From Aliikangiella sp. G2MR2-5 (GTDB lineage Bacteria > Pseudomonadota > Gammaproteobacteria > Enterobacterales > Kangiellaceae), in contig NZ_JADPQF010000002.1 in the NCBI RefSeq assembly GCF_015687155.1, positions 496,001 to 560,000 on the forward strand: a DNA stretch of 64,000 bases, written 5' to 3'. The first letter of the stretch is position 1, and every line of letters starts with the position of its first letter. Under the pieces are notes generated by a model. That model had not been told where the DNA came from and made no database searches. It was given only the letters and a program-made list of their open reading frames with translations. This document shows, piece after piece, positions 36,012 to 44,808 of the stretch. A program made the translations under genes and the position numbers.

Positions 36012-38171
36012 ATGAAAAAACTAATATTACTGGCTGCAGCTTTGGGGTTGAATGTTGCTGTTGCCGACGAAGGTATGTGGCAACCCCATCAACTCCCGGC
36101 AATTGCGAAAGATCTAAAAAAAGCAGGCTTGAAACTTGATCCGGAAAATCTGACCAATCTCACTGAATTCCCAATGGGAGCTATTGTCAGCCTGGGTGGC
36201 TGTACAGCTTCTTTCGTTTCAGACAAAGGACTGGTTGTTACCAATCACCACTGCGCATATGGTTCGATTGTACATAACTCAACAAAAGAAAATAACATTC
36301 TTGAAAATGGCTTCCTGGCTAAAAAATTAAGTGAAGAGCTTCAGGCAACTCCAGGATCTCGAATTTATGTAACCGAAAATATCGTTAATGTTACCAATCA
36401 GATTAAAGCCGGCATTAATGACGAAATGAGTGGAACTGAACGCTATGAACATATTGATAGTGTCGAGAAAAAGCTGGTAGCTGAGTGTGAATCAAATAAA
36501 GATTATCGATGTTCAGTAGTCAACTTCCACGGCGGACTCGAGTACTACCTTTTCAAACAACTCATGATCCGCGATGTTCGCTTAGTTCACGCGCCAGCCA
36601 AAAGCGTGGGTAAATACGGTGGAGACATCGATAACTGGATGTGGCCAAGACACACCGGCGACTATTCCTTCTACCGAGCTTATGTCGGGAAAGACGGTAA
36701 ACCCGCTGACTACAGTGAAGACAATGTACCTTACCAACCTAAGCATCATTTAAAAGTCAGTGCAAAAAGCGTTGATGATGGTGATTACATTATGGTAATT
36801 GGTTATCCGGGGCGCACTAATCGCTACCGCACAGCTGGTGAAGTAAAAAATACGTTCACAGAAAGCTATCCTTTGACCAAAGAACTGATGGGCTCTTTAA
36901 TAGACACCATCAAAACCAACTCAGAAGAAGGAAGTAACGAGCGAATTGGTTACGAAAGTCTGATTGCAGGTCTTGCCAACTACGAGAAAAATCGCGGCAG
37001 CATGATGGAAAGCTATCACAAAGGGACGACACAGCAACGTAAATCAGCTCTGGATAAAGAGCTACGCAAATGGGTAAATAAAAATAATTCGCGCAAAAAG
37101 AAATATGGAAGTGCCATTAATGAACTGGATAATCTAGTTTCTGAGAGCCACGCGAACTATAAACGTGACACAATCCTTGGCTATGCCGGCATTTCAAGTA
37201 TGCTAAACGCATCTACCAGACTCTATCGTTTGGCTCTGGAAAAACAAAAGCCTGATATGGAGCGAGAATCAGGTTATCAGGAGCGTGATCTAAACAACTT
37301 CACCCAATCAATGAAGCGTATAAGCAAACGATATGTTGCAAAAGTTGATCAAGCAATGTTGATGAACCTGCTAACACGTTACGCACAGTTACCTGCCGAT
37401 AAAAGAATTAAGGATATTGATCGTTTCTTTAATATTGACGACGGCTTTAGTGAAGCTCGACTAGATAAAAAACTATCTAAAATGTATGCCCATACTAAAC
37501 TTGGTGACGAAGCTACACGCCTTGAATGGATGAATAAATCTGTAGAAGATTTCGAAAAAAGTAATGACCCATTCATACAGTATGCTGTACAAACTTTCAA
37601 AGCACGTAAGGCGCAGGAAGATGAAGAAAAAGATTTGTCTGGTAAGCTGAATGCGGTTCGCCCCAAATATATGGAAGCGATTATTGCTTATAATAAAGCG
37701 AAAAATCTTCCAATCTATGCGGACGCCAACAGTACCTTGCGAGTGACATACGGAAACGTTAAAGGCTATTCACCTAAAGATGGCCTGTACGCAGTTCCGT
37801 TTACACGACTGGAAGGACTGTTACAAAAAGAAACCGGTGAGTGGCCTTTCAACTCTCCTAAAAAGGTTTTGGACCTGGTTGAGAAAAAGCAGTACGGCAA
37901 ATACTACAAGAAAGATATTGACTCAGTACCTGTTAATTACCTGGGAACACTTGATATCACTGGTGGTAACTCAGGTTCACCGACACTGAATGAAAAAGCA
38001 GAACTTGTTGGACTAGTGTTCGACGGTGTTTACGAAAGTATCATTGGAGACTGGGACTACGATCCACAGCTCAACCGTTCAATTCACGTTGACTCACGTT
38101 ACATGCTTTGGATGATGGAGCATGTAGACGGCGCGACCAACCTGATTAAAGAGATGGATATTGTTCGATAA
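36012..38171 (+). CDS. Exported S46 dipeptidyl-peptidase, DPP7-like
   Basis: The 719-residue protein has a signal peptide ending at AVA-DEGMW and the chymotrypsin-like S46 catalytic residues: histidine in TNHHC (near 80), an aspartate further on, and serine S654 in GGNSGSP. Residue S+18 is glycine (G672, VFDGVYE). In Porphyromonas gingivalis numbering this position is G666 in DPP7 and R673 in DPP11, so hydrophobic P1 residues and not Asp/Glu are predicted. The enzyme releases dipeptides in the periplasm from peptides imported across the outer membrane. It has its own terminator. Confidence 0.94.
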   Translation: MKKLILLAAALGLNVAVADEGMWQPHQLPAIAKDLKKAGLKLDPENLTNLTEFPMGAIVSLGGCTASFVSDKGLVVTNHHCAYGSIVHNSTKENNILENGFLAKKLSEELQATPGSRIYVTENIVNVTNQIKAGINDEMSGTERYEHIDSVEKKLVAECESNKDYRCSVVNFHGGLEYYLFKQLMIRDVRLVHAPAKSVGKYGGDIDNWMWPRHTGDYSFYRAYVGKDGKPADYSEDNVPYQPKHHLKVSAKSVDDGDYIMVIGYPGRTNRYRTAGEVKNTFTESYPLTKELMGSLIDTIKTNSEEGSNERIGYESLIAGLANYEKNRGSMMESYHKGTTQQRKSALDKELRKWVNKNNSRKKKYGSAINELDNLVSESHANYKRDTILGYAGISSMLNASTRLYRLALEKQKPDMERESGYQERDLNNFTQSMKRISKRYVAKVDQAMLMNLLTRYAQLPADKRIKDIDRFFNIDDGFSEARLDKKLSKMYAHTKLGDEATRLEWMNKSVEDFEKSNDPFIQYAVQTFKARKAQEDEEKDLSGKLNAVRPKYMEAIIAYNKAKNLPIYADANSTLRVTYGNVKGYSPKDGLYAVPFTRLEGLLQKETGEWPFNSPKKVLDLVEKKQYGKYYKKDIDSVPVNYLGTLDITGGNSGSPTLNEKAELVGLVFDGVYESIIGDWDYDPQLNRSIHVDSRYMLWMMEHVDGATNLIKEMDIVR

Positions 38172-38195
38172 GTTTAGTCTTATCACTGAAATATC

Positions 38196-38223
38196 AAAAG
38201 GCTCCATATGGAGCCTTTTTTTA
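38196..38223 (+). terminator. Intrinsic terminator of the S46 gene
   Basis: AAAAGGCTCC (38196-38205) pairs with GGAGCCTTTT (38210-38219) around ATAT, followed by more T residues. Confidence 0.92.
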
Positions 38224-38295
38224 TGTACCTTCTAGTAGTTAAGCTGACTTAAGCCAATAAAAAGGAGACTCAGCTGCAAAAATTCAACATTATTG

Positions 38296-39378
38296 TCAAA
38301 AATCATGACTGTTGACAGAGGCAAATATTTTCTTCTCCAACATATTATAGATATATTCATCTTCGAACGCATTGTCGGTTAATTTAATCGAAATAAAACT
38401 ATTCTGGGTGATAATATACAAAAATTCATTTGTTGGTATTAACTCGATTATGTTTTGTATTTGAACTTTACTTCTTGTTAAAGAAAAACCTTGCCGGTAA
38501 GTTATAAATTTGTTGTTAATAGCAATTTTTGACTTGCCATAAAAACTTAATGATATTTCGACTAAGATGCATGTAAATATAACTAAAAAAATAAAAATCG
38601 GGATGTATTCAAAAGAAAAGTAGGTTATCGCCAAGACAGAAGCTAAAATTATGGGCGAAACCATTCTGGTCAGTTCATCGAAATGAGCTTTGTAGCAAAT
38701 CATCATTTTTTGTGGCGTGCTCTCTGTTTGGACGTAGTTAGAGCCAAACTGATTACTTTTAGTCTTGTAGTCTAATTTATTTTTGTGAAATTTGACAAAA
38801 GGCTTTTCTAAATCCTGAAACGACCTTGTAAATGGTTTGCGAAAAACCCTATTGGTTAAATTTACCTTAAGAATTTTAGCTATATTTTTAGCCGTTGCCC
38901 AGGCAAACTTATATGGATAATTTTCAAAAATAATATCTTTGCTATTCGTGATCAATCTATAGCGAGTACGATTACTGTCGGAGTATTCATCTTTATATTT
39001 CTCGAGAGTAAGATATTCTATCTTTTTTATGGATAAAGATTGAGGCTTTTGAAATAGATTTAATTTTTTATTGATAAATATTATTTTTTTAGATAGATCA
39101 ATTTTCGCTGTGTAGGAATGCAATATTATTATAACACCAAAAGCAAAAAAGAATACAGAGCTAACGGACTTGTCAAATACACTTATAGTTTGGCTTGGAA
39201 AATTATAAAAATGTAATACACCCAGAAGCACCAGCAATGAGCCTATAATAACTCTAGTTTTTTTAGAAGAAGATAAATTGACATTATGAATCATAAACAG
39301 AAAGAAAAATATATTAATAGTTATTAAACTGATGAGTAGCAGATTTATTCCAAAATAAATGAAGGCTGGTGGAGTCAA
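38296..39378 (-). CDS. Uncharacterised AT-rich membrane protein with PH-like regions
   Basis: The 360-residue protein has hydrophobic segments near 7-30, 43-58, 70-88 and a pair at about 240-285. After each pair comes a beta-rich soluble stretch (IFINKKLNLFQK... and IAINNKFITYRQGFSL...) that resembles bacterial PH-like modules, suggesting an internal duplication of a two-helix-plus-PH unit. I do not recognise the family. The sequence is clearly more AT-rich than its neighbours, uses many lysine, isoleucine and asparagine codons, and lacks operon partners, all compatible with recent acquisition. Confidence 0.65.
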   Translation of the reverse strand: MTPPAFIYFGINLLLISLITINIFFFLFMIHNVNLSSSKKTRVIIGSLLVLLGVLHFYNFPSQTISVFDKSVSSVFFFAFGVIIILHSYTAKIDLSKKIIFINKKLNLFQKPQSLSIKKIEYLTLEKYKDEYSDSNRTRYRLITNSKDIIFENYPYKFAWATAKNIAKILKVNLTNRVFRKPFTRSFQDLEKPFVKFHKNKLDYKTKSNQFGSNYVQTESTPQKMMICYKAHFDELTRMVSPIILASVLAITYFSFEYIPIFIFLVIFTCILVEISLSFYGKSKIAINNKFITYRQGFSLTRSKVQIQNIIELIPTNEFLYIITQNSFISIKLTDNAFEDEYIYNMLEKKIFASVNSHDF

Positions 39379-39543
39379 ACTCTTTTAGTTGAACTACGGA
39401 TTATTTTACCCCCCATATTTTTAATGTACATTGTAAAAAATCACAATAAAGAGGTTGCTCTAGAGGTTTGAGGAAATATAGAGAATTGGATAACATCGCT
39501 AAGTCGAAAATTTTCGATAAAAAATACTTAGGGACACCGAAAC

Positions 39544-39573
39544 CAAGGGCATTCAAGTGAACCGCTGCCCTTG
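39544..39573 (-). terminator. Hairpin after the GMC oxidoreductase gene
   Basis: CAAGGGCA (39544-39551) and TGCCCTTG (39566-39573) form a perfect 8-bp stem; on the minus strand it is followed by GTTTC. It lies 57 bases past the GMC stop codon and is a possible, weak terminator. Confidence 0.4.
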
Positions 39574-39629
39574 ATCACCCTATTTAGTCGGAATACTATT
39601 TTTTCATCAATGATCGCAAGCGACTCTTG

Positions 39630-41588
39630 CTAAACGCTAGCCTTAACATCGGCCAGAATAGCATCAGTTGCTTTTTCACTAATCATATAAACTGACGTTA
39701 CAATGAAAAAACCAGGAATATAAGGAAATATCGAAGCATCAACCACCCTTAAATTCTTAGTTCCAAACACTTTAAAGTTGCTATCAACAACGGCATTTGG
39801 ATCTCCACTAACTCCCATTTTATTGGTACCAGAAGCATGATGTCCCCAGGCTTCGTTTTTTATAAACTCTCTAACTTCATCATCACTTTGGAAATCTTCA
39901 CCGGGGATCACTTCGTGACTCAGGTATTTTTTGGCCGGAGTTCGGCTCATAATGCTGCGACAGGTTTTTACCCCTTCCACTACTGCTTGCAAATCATCAC
40001 CTGATGCGTCATTGCCTTCGTCAAAGTATTTAAAGTTAATTTCCGGCACATCTTGAGGATCCGCCGTTTTCAAAGTAACTTCTCCAGCACTATTATTGGT
40101 ATGACCTTTTAAAACCAACCATGAGTATTCCTTTAAAATATCTGGATGACCAAAAGAATAGCCAGGAAAATACCCGTTAAATCGGCCAGTAATCCCAAAA
40201 ATAAACAGGTCAGGGTCTTTCATTTCAGGCTTAGAACGTTTAACCAGTGATAACATTGTTCCATTACTGGCGTAGGGGCCTGCATTCCACCAACGTTCTT
40301 TATAGCGAGTCATGCAGGGATCATCTCCAAAACCAAAGGTACAATTTTTAAGTAAAGGCAGAGTTTCTGTTAGTCGGTTTACTACACCTACTTCATAGCG
40401 ATCTTGTAGATTTTTTCCAACGCCAGGTAAATCTACTTTAATGTCGATGTTATGTTGTTGTAATTCTTCAGCCGATCCGATACCAGATAACTTAAGCATC
40501 TGAGGGCTATTGAAAGTACCGCCCGAGAGTATAACTTCTCGACTAGCTCTCACTTGTCTTTTTGTACCGGTACTCGAAAGTTCATGCAAAGGATCAGCTC
40601 GATATAGTCGACTACCTTCCAAATACTCTACCCCTACTGCAGTGTTTTCTTCATTAAATAGAACTTGAGAAACCAGAGCGCCAGTTCGAATCACTAACTT
40701 ATCAGGATATAATGCTTGCGTATCAAGTATGTATTCTCGGACACCTTGTCTTTTGTTAAATCGGCTGGTCGACATTGCAGGTAAATAAGCACCTTCTTCG
40801 CCAAACGCAACCCGCCAATGATTAATATCGAGAGGATTGCCAGCTAATAATTCTTCGATAACTTCATCTAATCCCGCTTCAGCTAATCCCGATTGCACCA
40901 TACTGCGGATAACAGGATCTTCCGCAAGTATGCGAATATCTGGCACGTTAGTTCTCAGCCATCCCTTAAATCCATGCTTAGAAGGATTGTGACCAAACCA
41001 TGGGCGCGGCACATATTGGCATTTTTCTAACCTTTCGAAATAGCGCCGCATTTTGTAAGCATCCCAGGAGTAATCTCCTGTTATTTCAGCTATTCGATTA
41101 AAATCACTATTGTGAGGGTAAATCGTGATCATGGCATGGTGTGTTGTACAACCACCAATCGTGCTGGCTCGCGGATAATATATACCTTGACCTTCTACAT
41201 ATTTTGAATCTTTTCGCTGCCTTGTAATATCAGAATAATGTTTAACGAAAAATGCCCAACTAGTCTTAGGGTCTTCCGAGGCCCGTGGGTGATAGGCCGG
41301 AATATTATAAGTATCATCACTGGGGTCATCATCACCTGCCTCAAGTAGTAAAACACGATGACCAGCACGTGCAAGGTTTGCAGCTAGAGGTCCACCACCA
41401 GCTCCTGAGCCAACAATTATAAATTCAAATTCTTCATTAACAAACTCAATATTGCTAGTTGCAAAACTTGAAGTCAGCCCACTAGTTAACAATCCAGCGG
41501 CCACACCCGCTTGTAATGTTTTTTTGTTGAAATCACGTCGAGAGATACTTTTTCTTTTATTTTTAGAATTAGATTTATCTTGTGTCAC
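39630..41588 (-). CDS. Tat-exported GMC-family FAD oxidoreductase
   Basis: The 652-residue protein has a twin-arginine signal (SRRDFNK, R17-R18, then a hydrophobic run ending near SFA), so it is exported folded with FAD bound. The Rossmann motif is GSGAGGG (60-66), followed by LLLEAGDD. The C-terminal catalytic region has GHHASGTNKMG, and NLRVVDASIFPYIPG is the second GMC signature. The usual Asn-Pro near the end is replaced (PGFFIVTSVYM). Relatives oxidise alcohols, sugars or sterols; the substrate here is unknown. The adjacent cytochrome c gene suggests electrons go to haem and not to oxygen. Confidence 0.9.
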   Translation of the reverse strand: MTQDKSNSKNKRKSISRRDFNKKTLQAGVAAGLLTSGLTSSFATSNIEFVNEEFEFIIVGSGAGGGPLAANLARAGHRVLLLEAGDDDPSDDTYNIPAYHPRASEDPKTSWAFFVKHYSDITRQRKDSKYVEGQGIYYPRASTIGGCTTHHAMITIYPHNSDFNRIAEITGDYSWDAYKMRRYFERLEKCQYVPRPWFGHNPSKHGFKGWLRTNVPDIRILAEDPVIRSMVQSGLAEAGLDEVIEELLAGNPLDINHWRVAFGEEGAYLPAMSTSRFNKRQGVREYILDTQALYPDKLVIRTGALVSQVLFNEENTAVGVEYLEGSRLYRADPLHELSSTGTKRQVRASREVILSGGTFNSPQMLKLSGIGSAEELQQHNIDIKVDLPGVGKNLQDRYEVGVVNRLTETLPLLKNCTFGFGDDPCMTRYKERWWNAGPYASNGTMLSLVKRSKPEMKDPDLFIFGITGRFNGYFPGYSFGHPDILKEYSWLVLKGHTNNSAGEVTLKTADPQDVPEINFKYFDEGNDASGDDLQAVVEGVKTCRSIMSRTPAKKYLSHEVIPGEDFQSDDEVREFIKNEAWGHHASGTNKMGVSGDPNAVVDSNFKVFGTKNLRVVDASIFPYIPGFFIVTSVYMISEKATDAILADVKASV

Positions 41589-42025
41589 TATCGATCCCCT
41601 TAGCTAAAATCCCAAAGTGTGATTTGACTGTAACAAAAAATACAATTGATAAAATTCTTAAATCAAAAACTATTTCTGTTAGTGATAATTTTGAAACTTT
41701 AAAACAAACGTTGGATTTTTCAATCAAATCCTGAGCTAAAAAAAATATGAACTTTATTCGCGATTGAAGTTATTGAAGTTATTGAAGTAAAGAGCGAAGA
41801 TAGCGATTAAAAAAAAAGCAATTCGTTATAGTCAATCAATAGTAGATGGTCATTCCACTGAAACCCGGAAATTGATGCAATAGCTATTTAATACATAACC
41901 GTTCAAATTCAAGCAGTTCAAGCTCTTCGAAGGCCAGTAAAAATACGACAAGAGCATCAAACGAAATATATTTATTGTTCGCCTGATGCTCTTGAGCGGA
42001 AAATCACAACACCTTCATAAAAAAA
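41589..42025. other. Gap between cytochrome and GMC genes
   Basis: This 437-base AT-rich region holds a short tandem repeat (ATTGAAGTT-like 9-base unit, nearly three copies, about 41764-41790) and the long hairpin at 41949-41994. A promoter for the GMC gene is expected here. No ORF is convincing. Confidence 0.4.
41949..41994 (-). terminator. Long-stem hairpin behind the cytochrome gene
   Basis: CAAGAGCATCA (41949-41959) and TGATGCTCTTG (41984-41994) form a perfect 11-bp stem, with a possible inner CGAA/TTCG stem. It lies 32 bases after the cytochrome stop codon on the minus strand, without a strong T run, so it may be a terminator or an mRNA-stabilising structure. Confidence 0.5.
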
Positions 42026-44392
42026 TTATAGCGTTCTTAAATACTCTATTAAGTTTTGTTTTTCACTAGAATTGAGCGCACAACCAAATTCGTGACCTGA
42101 GTATGGATACCACTCTTGTTTACAAATCGGCTGTCCATTTTTATAAGCTTTTAAGCCTTCTTCAGAATCAAGGTCATAAACTAAACATGCCGTCTTTGCT
42201 CTTAATTCTGATGTTGCTCTTACCGTATTATCTTTACACAAAACATCATCTAAAGAATGAAGTTGTCCATGATGAAATAATTCTGATTTATAACCCACAC
42301 CAACCAATCTTTGTCCCTTAACCCCTTGTGAAGCCACTGTATCACTTTCAAGCTCCGGGGTTTCACTCGGTTTTCCTGTTATGGGATTAGGCTTTCCAAG
42401 CTGTGAATAGGTCGGATCGGTGCCAATAAAACCAAGATAATTAACGGAACCTGTTGTATCGTAAAGCGGACGACAATGATTGTAAATTGGCTTAGCAACA
42501 GTGTCATCGGTCCACTCAATTGCCAATTGCCCCTCAAGACAATAATCAATATCGGCAGTCCCCTCGCGGTTCACCTCACTAAATAAAAACACACCAGTTG
42601 TTTCAAATTTTGGCCCCCCATGGCAAGAACTACATTCTTTTTCAAATAATGCCTTACCCTGTTGATTGACAGCAACTTCTTCTCCAAGTCTTTTAGGAGG
42701 CTCCAGGGTCAACAAATAATCGAGTAGAGGCTGAATTGATTCAGCAATTATTTCACAAGTGTTATCCGGTTTAGCATCCCAGTTGCCGACAATATCAGGC
42801 GTTTCGCAAGTCACATAACGTGGATCTACTGAGCCACTGAGCAATATAAAACCTCTAACAAACTTTTCTAAACTGGTTACATTTCCGGCTAAACTCAGCA
42901 TAGGTGTCACTTCGCCAGATTCAGTTCTCATATTGCCGTGTGCGAGCAATTCTTCATGACTGGGTATGCCAACAACGTTTGGTATTCTGCTGATAGTATA
43001 AACGCCATCATCAGATTGTGGTGGAATTAAAAAATCCAGAACATTAAATCCGGCATTAATCATCATTTCCTGATCGGTTAAACTCGGGAAAGCAACCGCT
43101 CCAGTATCAGCGCTTGTCATACTTAACAGATAGCCAACAAACTCTTGCCAATAATAAACGTTCCAACGTAAGCCTCGGCACGCTTCCATCATATTATTAG
43201 CTGTTTTTTCTAGTGAAAGACTCACATCAAACTGTGCCCACTCTAACGAATCATCACCCCCCCAATCCGAAGGTTTAAATGGTTTGGGCATGCAATAGGC
43301 TACGCCCATTAATTCGCTCATTGCCATTGGCCAATCTTGTTTTTTAATTGGTGTAATGCCATCAAATTCTTTTTGTAACTGGGTAAACATCGCTTTAGCC
43401 TGCGCACGATAATGTTCAGGACCACGCTCTTCACTACGGTGATCGCAACGAATTAGTTCTCCACTTTCTTTGTGATAGCATGTACCTAATTTTAAGTCTT
43501 GCATCATTTTCGGATAGAATTCGTTAGAAAATGAAAAATCAGTTCCAGGATTATTAAATGCCATACCCGGATGCAATGCCAGCCCCTCCATAAAATCTTC
43601 AGGTAGAGCATCACCAATAAAAGATTTGATCACTTCTCCGATAACCGGTTTTTCTAACAAATCCACCAATCCTATTACCGATGCTTGAAGCGGCGTATTA
43701 AAGCCAGCGTAGACTTGTCCATAATTTAAATTTTTATTAGCCATTCCAATGGCATAACGACCATCATTGAGAGTTCCCATATGACAACCGGCACAAGCAA
43801 ACGAGGCAGACTCAAAACCTAAGGCGCGTTTTGGACCCAGTTGAAAACCAACCGGAAGCTGATCATCTTCAACGAGTTCAAATATTTCTTGCCAACCATC
43901 CTGAGCAGCCGTCGTAGTACATTTTTTTTCCCAATTTAGGCACACACCGAGAATTTCTGATGTACAAACTTGTTTCGTTTTTACGCATTCTCCTGAGCTT
44001 ACTGGCACAATATCACTGACTATACGTTTAACATTTTGATCGGCAAAATAGCCAAATTTTTCCAACTCGTCTCCAAAAAATTGTGGATACCATTTTTCAT
44101 TAAACTGCAGCAAAGTTTTTGGTATTCCAACCGTACTCCAATGCTCATATAAAAATTGGTATTTGCCACAGAGTAGCTTTTGCTCTTTTGTTTTTACAGC
44201 TTCTAACCCAGACCAACCAAAATATCGATCACAGGCAGTTAGTCCCTCTTGATCGATTAATCGGTCATATTCCAACACATTTTCCAGCTCAAAATCGACG
44301 TCGTGCGTAATACGCTGTTCCGCCAAAAGCATATTGCTGTATTGAAATAACGCCAGGCACACAACGAGTTTAAATACTGATTGTATTTTCAT
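42026..44392 (-). CDS. Large exported di-haem cytochrome c
   Basis: The 788-residue protein has a signal peptide (hydrophobic 8-23, LLA cleavage near 24) and two CxxCH haem sites: CAGCH at 200-204 and CSSCH at 587-591. The second is preceded by GKALFEKE, as in cytochrome c peroxidase or MauG-like and thiosulfate dehydrogenase-type domains. A cysteine-rich stretch (about 136-158) may form disulfides. It is larger than classical di-haem peroxidases (about 320-460 residues), and the region between the haems has no named domain I can recognise. Directly upstream of a GMC oxidoreductase in the same direction, it is a probable electron acceptor for that enzyme; this is inference. Confidence 0.8.
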   Translation of the reverse strand: MKIQSVFKLVVCLALFQYSNMLLAEQRITHDVDFELENVLEYDRLIDQEGLTACDRYFGWSGLEAVKTKEQKLLCGKYQFLYEHWSTVGIPKTLLQFNEKWYPQFFGDELEKFGYFADQNVKRIVSDIVPVSSGECVKTKQVCTSEILGVCLNWEKKCTTTAAQDGWQEIFELVEDDQLPVGFQLGPKRALGFESASFACAGCHMGTLNDGRYAIGMANKNLNYGQVYAGFNTPLQASVIGLVDLLEKPVIGEVIKSFIGDALPEDFMEGLALHPGMAFNNPGTDFSFSNEFYPKMMQDLKLGTCYHKESGELIRCDHRSEERGPEHYRAQAKAMFTQLQKEFDGITPIKKQDWPMAMSELMGVAYCMPKPFKPSDWGGDDSLEWAQFDVSLSLEKTANNMMEACRGLRWNVYYWQEFVGYLLSMTSADTGAVAFPSLTDQEMMINAGFNVLDFLIPPQSDDGVYTISRIPNVVGIPSHEELLAHGNMRTESGEVTPMLSLAGNVTSLEKFVRGFILLSGSVDPRYVTCETPDIVGNWDAKPDNTCEIIAESIQPLLDYLLTLEPPKRLGEEVAVNQQGKALFEKECSSCHGGPKFETTGVFLFSEVNREGTADIDYCLEGQLAIEWTDDTVAKPIYNHCRPLYDTTGSVNYLGFIGTDPTYSQLGKPNPITGKPSETPELESDTVASQGVKGQRLVGVGYKSELFHHGQLHSLDDVLCKDNTVRATSELRAKTACLVYDLDSEEGLKAYKNGQPICKQEWYPYSGHEFGCALNSSEKQNLIEYLRTL

Positions 44393-44808
44393 TACTCACC
44401 TCTTCTTATCGTTAATTTCGGCTTTGTTTTATCGAAAATTATTATAAGTAGTTGAACGATAAATTCTACGCAGGATAATTTGCTGAAATTCGATAGGTGC
44501 CTAGTTTACTGGGCTGTAACAAATCGATAACATTTGAAGTTTACAAAATGAAACTTTTGGTCAAACATTGACCGAACAATATCTCAAAGTCAAAACGATA
44601 AACAAAGAGGTATCTCATTTATATTGACATAGTCATTCAATTTAAAGGCAGGCTTTGTAATTTTCATAGAATAAAGAAGCACTCTGATTTAATCTCTAAT
44701 TTCAGTTCAAGGAAATGGATAACGTTCGATAAACCTTCATGATTAGAGTTAACCATAAAAAAATCCCCCAGGGGATGGGGGAAAAAAGAAGCTCTTGAAA
44801 TATTTGAT
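44393..44808. other. Gap between the giant protein and cytochrome genes
   Basis: This 416-base region holds the terminator of the giant gene (44757-44787) and, about 170 bases before the cytochrome start, the palindrome GGTCAA-ACA-TTGACC (44559-44573), a possible operator. Otherwise no gene is visible. Confidence 0.4.
44757..44787 (-). terminator. Intrinsic terminator of the giant protein gene
   Basis: On the minus strand TCCCCC pairs with GGGGGA around a seven-base loop, with a T run on each side, so it could also work in the other direction. It lies 22 bases past the stop codon. Confidence 0.85.

Noticed and set aside
41764-41790. Nine-base tandem repeat ATTGAAGTT as a possible CRISPR or iteron array
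   Set aside because: Fewer than three units, no spacers and no cas or replication genes nearby.
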